DNA of 64,000 nt from Pantoea sp. At-9b (GTDB lineage: Bacteria; Pseudomonadota; Gammaproteobacteria; Enterobacterales; Enterobacteriaceae), in assembly GCF_000175935.2 (NCBI RefSeq), contig NC_014837.1, forward strand, positions 3,472,001 to 3,536,000. The letters are read 5' to 3'. The stretch's first letter is position 1. Every line of letters begins with the position of its first letter. Under the pieces are notes generated by a model. It was given only the letters and a program-made list of their open reading frames with translations, did no database searches and was not told the origin of the DNA. Of the stretch, positions 15,863-24,746 are shown piece after piece. A program made the translations under genes and the position numbers.

Positions 15863-16714
15863 TTATTCGAGTTCGTCGAGGGATTGATGCAGCGCTTCAA
15901 CCTGCGCAAGGTAATCATTACTGGTTTTGCCCATTTCGCGCGCCACCAGCGAGCACAGCAAATTGCAGACACCGGAGAGCGCGGCGGTGCTGTCGAAAAT
16001 CAGGCTACTGTCGGTGTGGCAACGAACCACCCATTGCGCATGGCGTGCCGGTTTACCGGATAGCACATCGGCCAGATACAGCATGGGCACCTGACGTTCC
16101 GCCAGCGCGTTCATTGCCGCTTCTAATGCTGGCATACGACGGCGCAGGCCGACACAAATCACCACATCCTGTGCATTGAGCGAGGCCAGATGTTCCGCTA
16201 ACGAATCCCCGGGACGCGGCAGCAGACGCACATCGGGATGAACATGGATCAGGTCGCGATAGATCAGCTGCGCAATGGTCTGGCTGTGACGCCAGCCCAT
16301 CACCACCACACGCCGCGCGCGGGCGATAGCGCTGACCGCATCCTGCAACTGGCTACTCTCCAGCGTGCGATAGCTGTTCACCAGGTTGGCGATCTCTTTT
16401 TCCAGATGCTGCTGCATGATGCTGTCGAGCGGTGAGGCGCTGGGGGCGGCTTGCAGGTAGAGCGGTGAACCGCTGCTTTGCATATCGCGCGCCTGACGGC
16501 GGGCGGCTTCGTAGCTTTCATAGCCGAGATGGCGGAAAAAACGCGTGGTGGTGGCTTTGGAAACCCCGGCGCTGTGCGCCAGTTCAGTGGCGGTGTTCAT
16601 GGCAAGCTGGCCTGGTGCCGCCAGTAATACGTCGGCCAGCCGTTGTTCGTGGCTGGAGAGTTGTTCCCAGTGCTGACGAATCCGGCCTTCCAACGATGCC
16701 GTTTTTGCACTCAT
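15863..16714 (-). CDS. RpiR/MurR-family transcriptional regulator
   Basis: A 283-residue regulator with an N-terminal RpiR helix-turn-helix (AHSAGVSKATTTRFFRHLGY, about residues 47-66) and a C-terminal SIS domain (about 125-260; VVVMGWRHSQT, VVICVGLRRR). SIS domains usually bind phosphosugars, though RpiR proteins near purine or nitrogen catabolic genes also occur. It is transcribed toward the ABC/DUF1989 operon and probably controls it through the palindrome at 15737-15760. Confidence 0.88.
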   Translation of the reverse strand: MSAKTASLEGRIRQHWEQLSSHEQRLADVLLAAPGQLAMNTATELAHSAGVSKATTTRFFRHLGYESYEAARRQARDMQSSGSPLYLQAAPSASPLDSIMQQHLEKEIANLVNSYRTLESSQLQDAVSAIARARRVVVMGWRHSQTIAQLIYRDLIHVHPDVRLLPRPGDSLAEHLASLNAQDVVICVGLRRRMPALEAAMNALAERQVPMLYLADVLSGKPARHAQWVVRCHTDSSLIFDSTAALSGVCNLLCSLVAREMGKTSNDYLAQVEALHQSLDELE

Positions 16715-16726
16715 GGTGAATCCCTG

Positions 16727-16775
16727 AAAATAAAAAAACCATCCTGCACAGAGCGTGCCGGGTTGTCATCAGGAT
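16727..16775 (-). terminator. Putative Rho-independent terminator upstream of the rpiR-type gene
   Basis: On the minus strand ATCCTG ... CAGGAT encloses an inner GCAC-GCTCT-GTGC hairpin and is followed by GGTTTTTTTATTTT. It would end transcription coming from lysS before the regulator's start at 16714, unless it acts as a leader attenuator. Confidence 0.5.
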
Positions 16776-16805
16776 TTTTTATTTGGGGGACATCTTCGTG
16801 CTGAT

Positions 16806-16944
16806 ACCCTCACCCCGGCCCTCTCCCATAAGGGAGAGGGGGATAGGTATCGCACGAAAAGTCCCCTCTCCCATAAGGGAGAGGGGGATAGGTATCGCAC
16901 GAAAAATCCCCTCTCCCGCTAGCGGGAGAGGGTTAGGGTGAGGG
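16806..16944. repeat. Family A repeat cluster with a tandem duplication
   Basis: Three CCCTCTCCC-type hairpins. The first two belong to a 42-nt unit (CCCTCTCCCATAAGGGAGAG then GGGATAGGTATCGCACGAAAA) repeated identically at 16819-16860 and 16864-16905, a 45-bp period. The third at 16909-16932 is the GCTAGC-loop type and carries the TTAGGGTGAGGG tail. It lies downstream of lysS. Confidence 0.88.
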
Positions 16945-16957
16945 CCAGTCCGCTCGT

Positions 16958-18475
16958 TTACTTAGACGGACGCAGTGCCGGGAACAGGATCACGTCACGA
17001 ATGGTGTGGCTGTTGGTAAACAACATCACCATACGGTCGATACCAATACCCAGACCGGCCGTAGGCGGCAGGCCATGTTCCAGCGCGGTGACGTAGTCTT
17101 CGTCGTAGAACATCGCTTCGTCGTCACCGGCATCTTTGGCGTTCACCTGTTGCAGGAAACGCTCGGCCTGATCTTCCGCATCATTCAGCTCGGAGAAACC
17201 GTTACCGATTTCACGACCACCGATGAAGAATTCAAAGCGGTCAGTGATTTCCGGGTTCTCGTCGTTACGACGAGCCAGCGGTGACACTTCTGCCGGATAT
17301 TCGGTGATGAAGGTTGGCTGGATCAGATGCGCTTCGGCGGTCTCTTCGAAGATCTCCGTCACGACACGGCCCAGACCCCAGCTCTTCTCGACTTTAATGT
17401 GCAGCGCGTTGGCGATCGCCACGGCTTTGTCGAAATCATCCAGATCCGCCAGATCGGTTTCCGGGCGGTACTTTTTGATCGCTTCACGCATGGTGAGTTT
17501 TTCGAACGGCTTGCCGAAATCGAAGGTGTTGTCACCGTAAGGAACTTCAGTGGTGCCCAGCACGTCCTGCGCCAGGGTGCGGAACAGGCTTTCGGTCAGC
17601 TCGATTAGATCTTTGTAATCCGCATACGCCATATAGAGTTCCATCATGGTGAACTCTGGGTTGTGACGCGGAGAGATGCCTTCGTTACGGAAGTTACGGT
17701 TGATCTCAAAGACGCGATCAAAACCACCGACCACCAGACGCTTCAGATACAGTTCCGGCGCAATACGCAGGTACATATCAATGTCGAGCGCATTGTGATG
17801 GGTGATAAACGGACGGGCTGACGCCCCACCCGGGATCACCTGCATCATCGGGGTTTCCACTTCCATAAAGTCGCGACCGACCATGAACTGACGAATACCC
17901 GCCATGATTTTTGAACGCACCTGGAAGGTGTGACGCGATTCGTCGTTGGCAATCAGATCCAGATAACGCTGACGGTAACGGGTTTCCTGATCGGCCAGGC
18001 CGTGGAATTTGTCCGGCAGCGGACGCAGCGCTTTGGTCAGCAGGCGCAGTTCAGAACAGTGGATCGACAGCTCACCGGTTTTGGTTTTGAACAACTTACC
18101 GCGTGCACCGAGGATATCGCCCAGATCCCACTTCTTGAATTGCTCGTTGTAAACGCCTTCAGCCAGATCATCACGCGCCACGTACAACTGAATGCGGCCA
18201 CCGACGTCCTGCAACGTGATGAATGACGCTTTGCCCATAATGCGACGGGTCATCATACGACCCGCAACACTCACCTCAATACCGAGGTCTTCCAGCTCTT
18301 CGTTGCTTTTCTCGTCGTAGCTGGCGTGCAGCTGATCGGAGGTGGTGTCACGGCGGAAATCGTTAGGAAACGCCACGCCGGTTTCACGCAGCGCGCTGAG
18401 TTTTTCGCGACGCGTTTTCAGTTCGTTATTTAACTCAAGTGCGGCATCAGCGCTCTGCGGTTGTTGTTCAGACAT
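16958..18475 (-). CDS. lysS: Lysyl-tRNA synthetase, class II
   Basis: Charges tRNA-Lys with lysine in the cytoplasm. 505 residues, the same as E. coli LysS. An OB-fold anticodon-binding domain (about residues 65-150; [17 protein letters not shown]) precedes the class II catalytic core, with motif 2 in [18 protein letters not shown] and motif 3 in [13 protein letters not shown]. It follows prfB by 9 bp, the conserved prfB-lysS operon. It marks the return of the E. coli-like backbone after the accessory DUF1989 block. Confidence 0.98.
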   Translation of the reverse strand: MSEQQPQSADAALELNNELKTRREKLSALRETGVAFPNDFRRDTTSDQLHASYDEKSNEELEDLGIEVSVAGRMMTRRIMGKASFITLQDVGGRIQLYVARDDLAEGVYNEQFKKWDLGDILGARGKLFKTKTGELSIHCSELRLLTKALRPLPDKFHGLADQETRYRQRYLDLIANDESRHTFQVRSKIMAGIRQFMVGRDFMEVETPMMQVIPGGASARPFITHHNALDIDMYLRIAPELYLKRLVVGGFDRVFEINRNFRNEGISPRHNPEFTMMELYMAYADYKDLIELTESLFRTLAQDVLGTTEVPYGDNTFDFGKPFEKLTMREAIKKYRPETDLADLDDFDKAVAIANALHIKVEKSWGLGRVVTEIFEETAEAHLIQPTFITEYPAEVSPLARRNDENPEITDRFEFFIGGREIGNGFSELNDAEDQAERFLQQVNAKDAGDDEAMFYDEDYVTALEHGLPPTAGLGIGIDRMVMLFTNSHTIRDVILFPALRPSK

Positions 18476-18484
18476 GTCGGTTCC

Positions 18485-19583
18485 TTATAGCCCTGCTTTT
18501 AAACTTGCTTCAATAAAACGATCGAGATCGCCATCCAACACCGCTTGGGTGTTGCGGGTTTCTACGCCAGTGCGCAGATCTTTGATGCGCGAATCATCCA
18601 GAACGTATGAACGGATCTGGCTGCCCCAGCCGATGTCAGATTTGTTATCTTCCGCCGCCTGTTTCTCAGCATTTTTCTTCTGCATCTCAAGCTCATACAG
18701 CTTCGCTTTCATCTGCTTCATGGCCTGATCTTTGTTCTTATGCTGCGAACGGTCATTCTGACACTGGGTCACGGTGCCGGTCGGAATGTGGGTGATACGC
18801 ACCGCAGATTCCGTGCGGTTAACGTGCTGACCACCCGCGCCTGAAGCACGGTATACGTCAATACGCAGATCCGCCGGGTTGATTTCGATATCAATATCGT
18901 CATCCACTTCCGGATAGATAAAGGCAGAGCTGAAAGAGGTGTGGCGGCGACCGCCGGAGTCAAACGGACTCTTACGCACCAGGCGATGTACGCCGGTTTC
19001 GGTACGCAACCAGCCGAAAGCATATTCGCCAGAAACACGAATAGTGGCAGATTTCAGACCGGCCACTTCACCTTCTGACTCTTCAATAATCTCGGTTTTG
19101 AAACCTTTCGCTTCGGCCCAGCGCAGATACATACGCATCAGCATGCTGGCCCAGTCCTGCGCTTCGGTGCCGCCGGAACCGGCTTGCAGATCGATATAGC
19201 AGTCGGCGCTGTCGTATTCGCCGGAGAACATGCGACGGAATTCCAGTTCACCCAGCTTGGTTTCCAGACCATCCAGCTCAGCAATGGTTTCGTTGAAGGT
19301 CTCTTCGTCGTCGGCTTCAACCGCCAGCTCCAGCAGACCCTGCACATCTTCCAGCCCCTGATACATTTGATCCAGGGTGCCGACGATGATTTCTAACGAT
19401 GAACGCTCTTTACCCAGCGCTTGCGCACGCTCAGGTTCGTTCCAGACGTCAGGTTGTTCCAGCTCGGCGTTTACTTCTTCGAGGCGTTCTTTCTTGGCAT
19501 CGTAGTCAAAGATACCCCCTAAGAACGTCGCTGCGCTCGGTGAGGTCCTGAATACGGTTTTTGACCGGGTTGATTTCAAACAT
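18485..19583 (-). CDS. prfB: Peptide chain release factor 2 with programmed +1 frameshift
   Basis: RF2 releases peptides at UGA and UAA codons. Translation starts at the ATG at 19583 ([18 protein letters not shown]) and meets an in-frame UGA at 19508-19506. The sequence AGGGGG-TAT-CTT-TGA-C there is the classic autoregulatory site: an internal Shine-Dalgarno plus the slippery CTTT. After the +1 shift the reading continues [12 protein letters not shown] to give 365 residues, the usual RF2 length. The stop-codon-recognition tripeptide SPF and the catalytic GGQ loop ([13 protein letters not shown]) are intact. The residue before SGAGGQ is Ala, not the Thr that is peculiar to E. coli K-12. Confidence 0.98.
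19506..19520 (-). promoter_or_regulatory. RF2 frameshift signal
   Basis: AGGGGG (internal Shine-Dalgarno) at 19520-19515, slippery CTT at 19511-19509 and UGA at 19508-19506. Low RF2 leaves UGA unread, so ribosomes shift +1 and make more RF2. Confidence 0.97.
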
Positions 19584-19664
19584 GGCTTTTCAGTCTTTTT
19601 TGACGATTCGTGAGAGGAGAAAAATCTAACGCGCTAGTCTAACCGAAAGCGCGCTCACTTTGTA

Positions 19665-19787
19665 TCCCCGTCATACTTCAAGCTGCAGGTGCGTTGGCTA
19701 CGCCAGCGCACCCCAGTCACTTACTCATGTAAGCTCCCGGGGATGAGCGGGCTTGCCGCCTTCCTGCAACTCGAATTATTTAGGGGA
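19665..19787. repeat. Family C, 123-bp MITE-like palindromic element
   Basis: The ends form an imperfect terminal inverted repeat: TCCCCGTCATACTTCAAG on the left against the complement of a right end reading CTCGAATTATTTAGGGGA. The interior (CACCCCAGTCACTTACTCATG) can also pair. It has no coding capacity and sits in the recJ-prfB gap. It resembles short intergenic elements of enterobacteria (YPAL-like, from memory). Confidence 0.7.
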
Positions 19788-19803
19788 CAATGTTAGTACC
19801 TGG

Positions 19804-21534
19804 TTATGCCAGCGGCCACAGGTGGTCGATAATCAGCTGCACCGAACGGTTGCCGCGATACTCGTTAATGTCCAGTTTGTAGGCCAACTCAACCTGACGC
19901 ACGCTACTGTCGGGCCACAAGGTAGTATCGACGTTAAACGCGATCCCATCCAGCAACGGACCGCCGCCGATCGGCTCCACCATCACTTTCAGATGACGTT
20001 CGCCCACCAGCCGTTGTTGCAGCAGTTTAAAACGCCCATCAAATACCGGTTCAGGGAAGGCCTGGCCCCACGGACCTGCCTCACGCAGCAGCTCGGCGGT
20101 TTGCAGCGAAAACTCCTGCGCACGCAATTCGCCATCTGACCAAATCACCCCCTGCAACGCTTCGCCGTCCAGCCATTCATCAATCAACGCGGCAAAGCGC
20201 TGACGAAACTCTTCGTAGCGTGCTTCCTGTAACGATAAACCGGCTGCCATCGCGTGACCGCCGAATTTGATCATCAGGCCAGGAAACAGGGTATCGAGAC
20301 GTTCCAGCGCATCACGCAAATGCAAACCAGCAATCGAGCGGCCGGACCCCTTCAGCGTGCCGTCACCCGCTGGCGCGAAGGCGATCACCGGACGGTGGAA
20401 ACGCTCTTTCAGGCGGGAAGCCAGAATACCCACCACCCCCTGATGCCATTCGGGATGGTAAAACGCCAGACCGAGCGGCAAATCGGTGTGCTGTCGCTCC
20501 AGCGCATCACACAACGCCAGCGCTTCGCTTTTCATGCCCTGCTCGATCTCTTTGCGCGTCTGGTTCAACGCATCCAGCTCGTTTGCCAGCATGCGTGCTT
20601 CGGTGATGTCTTCGGTCAGCAACAAGGCGACACCCACTGACATATCATCCAGACGCCCGGCTGCATTGAGGCGCGGGCCGATTGCGAAGCCTAAATCGCT
20701 CGCCACCAACTGTCGTGCATCGCGATTGGCGATTTCCAGCAAAGCACGAATCCCCGCACGGCATTTCCCGGCGCGGATGCGGCTCAGCCCTTGCCATACC
20801 AAAATGCGGTTGTTGGCATCAAGTGGCACCACGTCAGCCACGGTGCCCAGCGCCACCAAATCAAGCCATTCCGCCAGGTTCGGTTCCGTTCGGCCATCAC
20901 TAAACCAGTTTTGCGAACGCAGATAGGCGCGCAAAGCCAGCATCAGATAGAAGGCAACGCCCACTCCGGCCAGGGCGCGGGAGGGAAAATCACTGTCGTT
21001 CAGATTCGGGTTAACAATGGCTTCGGCGGCAGGCAGCGTGTCACCCGGCAGGTGGTGGTCGGTGACCAGCACCGGAATGCCATACTGATGTGCCGTATCA
21101 ACGCCCGCATGAGAAGAGATACCGTTATCCACCGTGAGGATCATCTCGGCACCGCGCGCGCGCGCCTGCTCCACCACTTCCGGGCTGAGGCCGTAGCCAT
21201 CTTCAAAACGGTTTGGCACCAGGTAATCAATGTTGCCACCGAGGCTGCGCAGCGCCAACACCGTTAACGCGGTACTGGTGGCCCCATCAGCGTCAAAATC
21301 CCCTACCACCACAATACGGCGACCGTCGCGCAGCATTTGATGCAGCAACGTCACGGCGGCATCAATGCCGCCCAGGGTTTGCCACGGCAGCAGATGTTTC
21401 GCACCCCGTTCGAGTTCGGCGGCATCGCGTACACCGCGTTGCAGGTAGAGCCGACGCAGCAGCGGCGGCAAATCGGCAGGTAAGGTATCGTCGGCATGGG
21501 GTTCACGCCGACGCAATTCAACAGAATGGATCAC
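19804..21534 (-). CDS. recJ: Single-stranded-DNA exonuclease RecJ
   Basis: A 5'-3' single-strand DNA exonuclease for recombination and mismatch repair. 576 residues, against 577 in E. coli. DHH-phosphoesterase motifs are visible: VVGDFDADGATST (motif I), LTVDNGISSHAG, and VTDHHLPGD (motif III, DHH), followed by the DHHA1 domain with a GGHAMAAGLS motif (about residue 420) and the C-terminal OB fold. It lies between dsbC (6-bp gap) and prfB, as in E. coli. Confidence 0.97.
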   Translation of the reverse strand: MIHSVELRRREPHADDTLPADLPPLLRRLYLQRGVRDAAELERGAKHLLPWQTLGGIDAAVTLLHQMLRDGRRIVVVGDFDADGATSTALTVLALRSLGGNIDYLVPNRFEDGYGLSPEVVEQARARGAEMILTVDNGISSHAGVDTAHQYGIPVLVTDHHLPGDTLPAAEAIVNPNLNDSDFPSRALAGVGVAFYLMLALRAYLRSQNWFSDGRTEPNLAEWLDLVALGTVADVVPLDANNRILVWQGLSRIRAGKCRAGIRALLEIANRDARQLVASDLGFAIGPRLNAAGRLDDMSVGVALLLTEDITEARMLANELDALNQTRKEIEQGMKSEALALCDALERQHTDLPLGLAFYHPEWHQGVVGILASRLKERFHRPVIAFAPAGDGTLKGSGRSIAGLHLRDALERLDTLFPGLMIKFGGHAMAAGLSLQEARYEEFRQRFAALIDEWLDGEALQGVIWSDGELRAQEFSLQTAELLREAGPWGQAFPEPVFDGRFKLLQQRLVGERHLKVMVEPIGGGPLLDGIAFNVDTTLWPDSSVRQVELAYKLDINEYRGNRSVQLIIDHLWPLA

Positions 21535-21540
21535 TGTGGA

Positions 21541-22254
21541 TTAACCGCCGCTTTTCTGGCCGTCGAGTGCCTGCTTCAGCTCCTGCGGACCCTGATAGCC
21601 CGGGATCATCATGCCGCTGTCGGTGAGGATCGCGGGGGTGCCCTGAATACCGAACAGAATGCCCAGCTTATATTGCTGGTCGAGGTCGATTTTGCAGGTC
21701 GCCGGGGCGTCCATCTGCGGCGCATTGCCTTTCATCGCCTCATCAAACTGCTTGTTGCGATCGGCACTGCACCAAATCGCTTTCATCGCTTTTTCCACCT
21801 GGCCATGCAGACCTTCACGCGGGAACGCCAGGTAACGCACGGTGATGCCCAGCGCGTTGTAGTCAGCCATCTGCTCATGCAGCTTACGGCAATAGCCGCA
21901 GGTGATGTCGGTAAAGACGGTGATCACGTGCTGTTCTTTTGGCGCTTTGTAGATAATCATCTGTGGTTCCAGCGCTTTGACTTTGGTCTCCAGCAACTGG
22001 TTGGTCACGTTCACTGGCTGCGCGCCACTGACATCGTACAACGGCCCCTGAATCATGTGTTTACCATCGTCGGTGACGTACAAAACGCCACTTTCCGTTA
22101 GCACGGTTTTGATGCCAGGCAGCGGCGACGGCTGAATTTCCGTCTGTTGCAGGCCTAATTTTTTCAAAGCCTGCTGAATGGCGCTGTCATCGGCATGAAC
22201 CAGCCCGGAGAAGGTGCTGACCAGCAGAGCCAGCATCGTTAACTGTTTTTTCAT
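21541..22254 (-). CDS. dsbC: Thiol:disulfide interchange protein DsbC
   Basis: A periplasmic disulfide isomerase that reshuffles wrong disulfides and is kept reduced by DsbD. The start is the ATG at 22254, which gives a normal signal peptide (MKKQLTMLALLVSTFSGLVHA) and 237 residues; the open frame extends upstream into xerD but that part is not expected to be translated. The active site is CGYC (Cys119-Cys122 of the precursor). The second, structural cysteine pair is in WCSADRNK and ATCKID. The N-terminal dimerisation domain is at about 22-85. Confidence 0.97.
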   Translation of the reverse strand: MKKQLTMLALLVSTFSGLVHADDSAIQQALKKLGLQQTEIQPSPLPGIKTVLTESGVLYVTDDGKHMIQGPLYDVSGAQPVNVTNQLLETKVKALEPQMIIYKAPKEQHVITVFTDITCGYCRKLHEQMADYNALGITVRYLAFPREGLHGQVEKAMKAIWCSADRNKQFDEAMKGNAPQMDAPATCKIDLDQQYKLGILFGIQGTPAILTDSGMMIPGYQGPQELKQALDGQKSGG

Positions 22255-22276
22255 CTCATTTCCTTGTTGCCGCGTT

Positions 22277-23170
22277 TCAGGCGCGCGGATGATGCTGTTG
22301 ATGTAACAATCGCAAGCGCTCAGTGGCAACGTGCGTATAAATTTGGGTAGTGGAAAGGTCACTGTGACCTAACAACATCTGTACGACGCGCAAATCGGCC
22401 CCGTGGTTCAATAGATGTGTCGCAAAAGCGTGGCGCAACACATGCGGCGACAGTTTTTCGCTGTCGATTCCCGCCAACAAAGCGTAGTGCTTAATGCGGT
22501 GCCAAAAGGTCTGACGGGTCATCTTTTGCGCGCGATTGCTGGGAAAGAGCACATCCAGCGTCTGGCCGTTGAGTAACCACGGACGACCATGCGTCATATA
22601 ATGCTCAATCCAGTAGATCGCTTCTTCACCCATTGGCACAAGGCGTTCTTTGTTGCCTTTACCAATCACCCGCACCACCCCCTGACGCAGACTGACATCG
22701 CTGAGCGTCAACCCCACCAGCTCAGAAACGCGCAGGCCGGTAGCGTAAAGTAATTCCAGCATGGCTTTGTCGCGCAGTTCGAGTGGAATTTCAGTTGAGG
22801 GGGCCTGCAACAGGCGTTCCACCTGGCTTTCACTCAAATCCTTCGGCAAGCGCTGCGGCAGTTTCGGGGCGGAAAGCAGTGCGCTGGGATCGTCGCTGCG
22901 CAGCTTTTCGCGATACAGATACTGAAACAACCGCCGGATGGCGCTCAGGGTGCGTGCAGAACTGGTGGCTTTGTACCCCCCTTCCACCCGCTCCGCCAGA
23001 AACTGCTGCAAATCGAGCGCTTCCAGCGTCAGTAGCGTGCGCTCATGGTGATGCAGCCAGCCGGTAAGGGTTTGCAAATCCTGACGATACGATGCGAGGG
23101 TATTTTGTGCCAGATTGCGCTCAATCCAGAGCGTATCCAGAAACTGTTCGATCAGGTCGCTGTCTGTCAC
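22277..23170 (-). CDS. xerD: Site-specific tyrosine recombinase XerD
   Basis: With XerC it resolves chromosome dimers at dif, controlled by FtsK. 297 residues (298 in E. coli). The N-terminal core-binding SAM-like domain runs to about 105. Catalytic residues are in [11 protein letters not shown] (Arg), [10 protein letters not shown] (Lys), [13 protein letters not shown] (His, Arg), LGHSDLS (His) and IYTH (Tyr278). It heads the xerD-dsbC-recJ-prfB-lysS run, divergent from fldB. Confidence 0.97.
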   Translation of the reverse strand: MTDSDLIEQFLDTLWIERNLAQNTLASYRQDLQTLTGWLHHHERTLLTLEALDLQQFLAERVEGGYKATSSARTLSAIRRLFQYLYREKLRSDDPSALLSAPKLPQRLPKDLSESQVERLLQAPSTEIPLELRDKAMLELLYATGLRVSELVGLTLSDVSLRQGVVRVIGKGNKERLVPMGEEAIYWIEHYMTHGRPWLLNGQTLDVLFPSNRAQKMTRQTFWHRIKHYALLAGIDSEKLSPHVLRHAFATHLLNHGADLRVVQMLLGHSDLSTTQIYTHVATERLRLLHQQHHPRA

Positions 23171-23272
23171 TTTCTCCCTCCAGCCAGTGTGAAATCGTGC
23201 TCATTATGCCTGAAAAGCGCCTGCTTCTGGTACAATTGCGCCAGAGTCAGTTTCAGACAGAGCATTAATTGC

Positions 23273-23791
23273 ATGAATATCGGCCTGTTTTACGGTTCAA
23301 GTACCTGCTATACCGAAATGACCGCGGAGAAGATTCGCGACTTTATTGGTGAAGAATTAGTCACCCTGCACAATCTGAAAGATGACGATCCGACACTGAT
23401 GGAGCAGTACGATTTACTGATCCTCGGTATCCCGACCTGGGACTTTGGTGAGTTACAGGAAGATTGGGAAGCGATTTGGCCGCAAATTCCGGCGCTGAAC
23501 CTGCGCGGGAAAATTGTCGCGCTGTATGGCATGGGCGATATGATTGGCTATAGCGAATGGTTCCTCGACGCGCTGGGTATGCTGCATGAGCTGCTACAGC
23601 CGATGGGCGTGCAGTTCGTTGGCTACTGGCCGCTGGAAGGCTACGAATTCACCAGCCCGAAACCGTTAACCGCCGACGGTAAACAATTTGTCGGTCTGGC
23701 GCTGGATGATGTGAACCAGTTCGAACTGAGTGATGAACGTATCGAACAGTGGTGCGAACAGATCCTGACGGAAACCGCCGCCCTGCTGTAA
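23273..23791 (+). CDS. fldB: Flavodoxin FldB
   Basis: A 172-residue FMN electron carrier. I chose the ATG at 23273 because [20 protein letters not shown] is the true flavodoxin start, with the phosphate loop GSSTCYTE at residues 8-15; the frame is open further upstream but only across the xerD 5' region. FMN ring-binding loops [13 protein letters not shown] and [14 protein letters not shown] are clear. The xerD/fldB divergent pair is conserved in enterobacteria. Confidence 0.96.
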   Translation: MNIGLFYGSSTCYTEMTAEKIRDFIGEELVTLHNLKDDDPTLMEQYDLLILGIPTWDFGELQEDWEAIWPQIPALNLRGKIVALYGMGDMIGYSEWFLDALGMLHELLQPMGVQFVGYWPLEGYEFTSPKPLTADGKQFVGLALDDVNQFELSDERIEQWCEQILTETAALL

Positions 23792-23808
23792 GGCGTGATA
23801 CCTGCCAT

Positions 23809-23881
23809 GTAGCGGCGCGATTTATCGCGCGTATTTTTGCTATCGTAAAAGTCAAAAGAGCGCGATAAATCGCGCCGCTAC
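23809..23881. repeat. Family B palindromic repeat, paired copy
   Basis: Two inverted units, GTAGCGGCGCGATTTATCGC and its reverse complement, flank a 29-nt spacer between the convergent fldB and ygfX genes. The ygfX stop codon TAG is part of the right-hand unit. Confidence 0.9.
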
Positions 23882-24279
23882 GGGCTTAAACAGCAGGCGC
23901 GTAATCTGCGCCAGCTGTCTTCAGGCATGTTGTCATACATCAGCCATAATCGCCTGCATTGCCCCTGCTCGTTACGCAGCACCAGCAACACGCCAATCGG
24001 TAACCAGCCTGGCGCACGGAGATTGTGCCAGCGCATCGTATCCCACTGCCACACGCCTTGTTGATCCAGCGAAAGCAAGCCACTGCGCCGTTGCAGCTGG
24101 CGTTGGTGACGCCAGCCCTCCGCCAGCAACAGTAGCAACAACGGTGCCTTCACCCAGCGCCACGCTTCTGGCCACGGCAGACCAACCACCAACCCACAGC
24201 ACAACAACAGCAGCAGCGCCTGCAACATCCGGGCGCTGCGCGAGGGATGCAGCTTACATCGCCACCGGACCGCGTTCAC
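23878..24279 (-). CDS. cptA: YgfX/CptA membrane protein
   Basis: A small inner-membrane protein, up to 133 residues, encoded with SdhE. Two hydrophobic helices lie at about 18-36 and 44-54 ([29 protein letters not shown]), followed by a cytoplasmic domain with the characteristic [17 protein letters not shown]. In E. coli the protein was described as a toxin of a toxin-antitoxin pair with SdhE (CptB), a view that has been disputed. The gene overlaps the 3' end of sdhE; a GTG four codons in is an alternative start. The TAG stop is provided by a family B repeat. Confidence 0.85.
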   Translation of the reverse strand: MNAVRWRCKLHPSRSARMLQALLLLLCCGLVVGLPWPEAWRWVKAPLLLLLLAEGWRHQRQLQRRSGLLSLDQQGVWQWDTMRWHNLRAPGWLPIGVLLVLRNEQGQCRRLWLMYDNMPEDSWRRLRACCLSP

Positions 24280-24520
24280 GATTACGCTGCTGAATCAGTT
24301 TCACCATGCGTTGAAACTCGGGGTCAACCGGTTCACCGTGGTTCATCATCCAGTTGAACAAATCCGGATCATCGCTTTTTAGCAGCGCGACGAATACCTG
24401 CTTATCGGCGTCGGTCAGCGAATCATACTCATATTTGAAAAACGGCATGATGGCGATGTCCAGCTCCAGCATGCCACGACGGCACGCCCATTGGACGCGG
24501 GCTTTGTCATGAATATCCAT
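24254..24520 (-). CDS. sdhE: FAD assembly factor SdhE
   Basis: An 88-residue helical protein that helps attach FAD covalently to succinate dehydrogenase and fumarate reductase. The flavinylation motif RGxxE is Arg15-Gly16-Met-Leu-Glu19 in [10 protein letters not shown]. Also conserved: [15 protein letters not shown] and [13 protein letters not shown]. It is divergent from ygfZ and overlaps the downstream ygfX gene by about 26 bp, as in E. coli. Confidence 0.96.
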   Translation of the reverse strand: MDIHDKARVQWACRRGMLELDIAIMPFFKYEYDSLTDADKQVFVALLKSDDPDLFNWMMNHGEPVDPEFQRMVKLIQQRNRERGPVAM

Positions 24521-24746
24521 GTCTCTTATTCCACAGCGGCAAACAATGGCGCTCAGTGTACCTGCTTTTTTTCGCAGGTGCAGGCGTCACTGTGCTGGCT
24601 GTGCAGCAACGCGCAAAACCCTTTTACACAATGCAGGGTTATCACGCGATTTGTGCGTCAGGTTCCGCAAACAGGTTGCAATGCCGCGCTGCTCTTTTAA
24701 CATGGAAACATTGTCTACGGATGAACCCATTAATCAGGAAAAACCC

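Noticed and set aside
18485..19579. prfB read as a gene starting in the +1 frame near 19579, or as a frameshifted pseudogene
   Set aside because: The sequence is the standard RF2 programmed frameshift; the true start is the ATG at 19583.
22255..22362. Upstream extension of dsbC into xerD coding sequence
   Set aside because: The extension has no signal peptide; the ATG at 22254 gives the correct periplasmic precursor.
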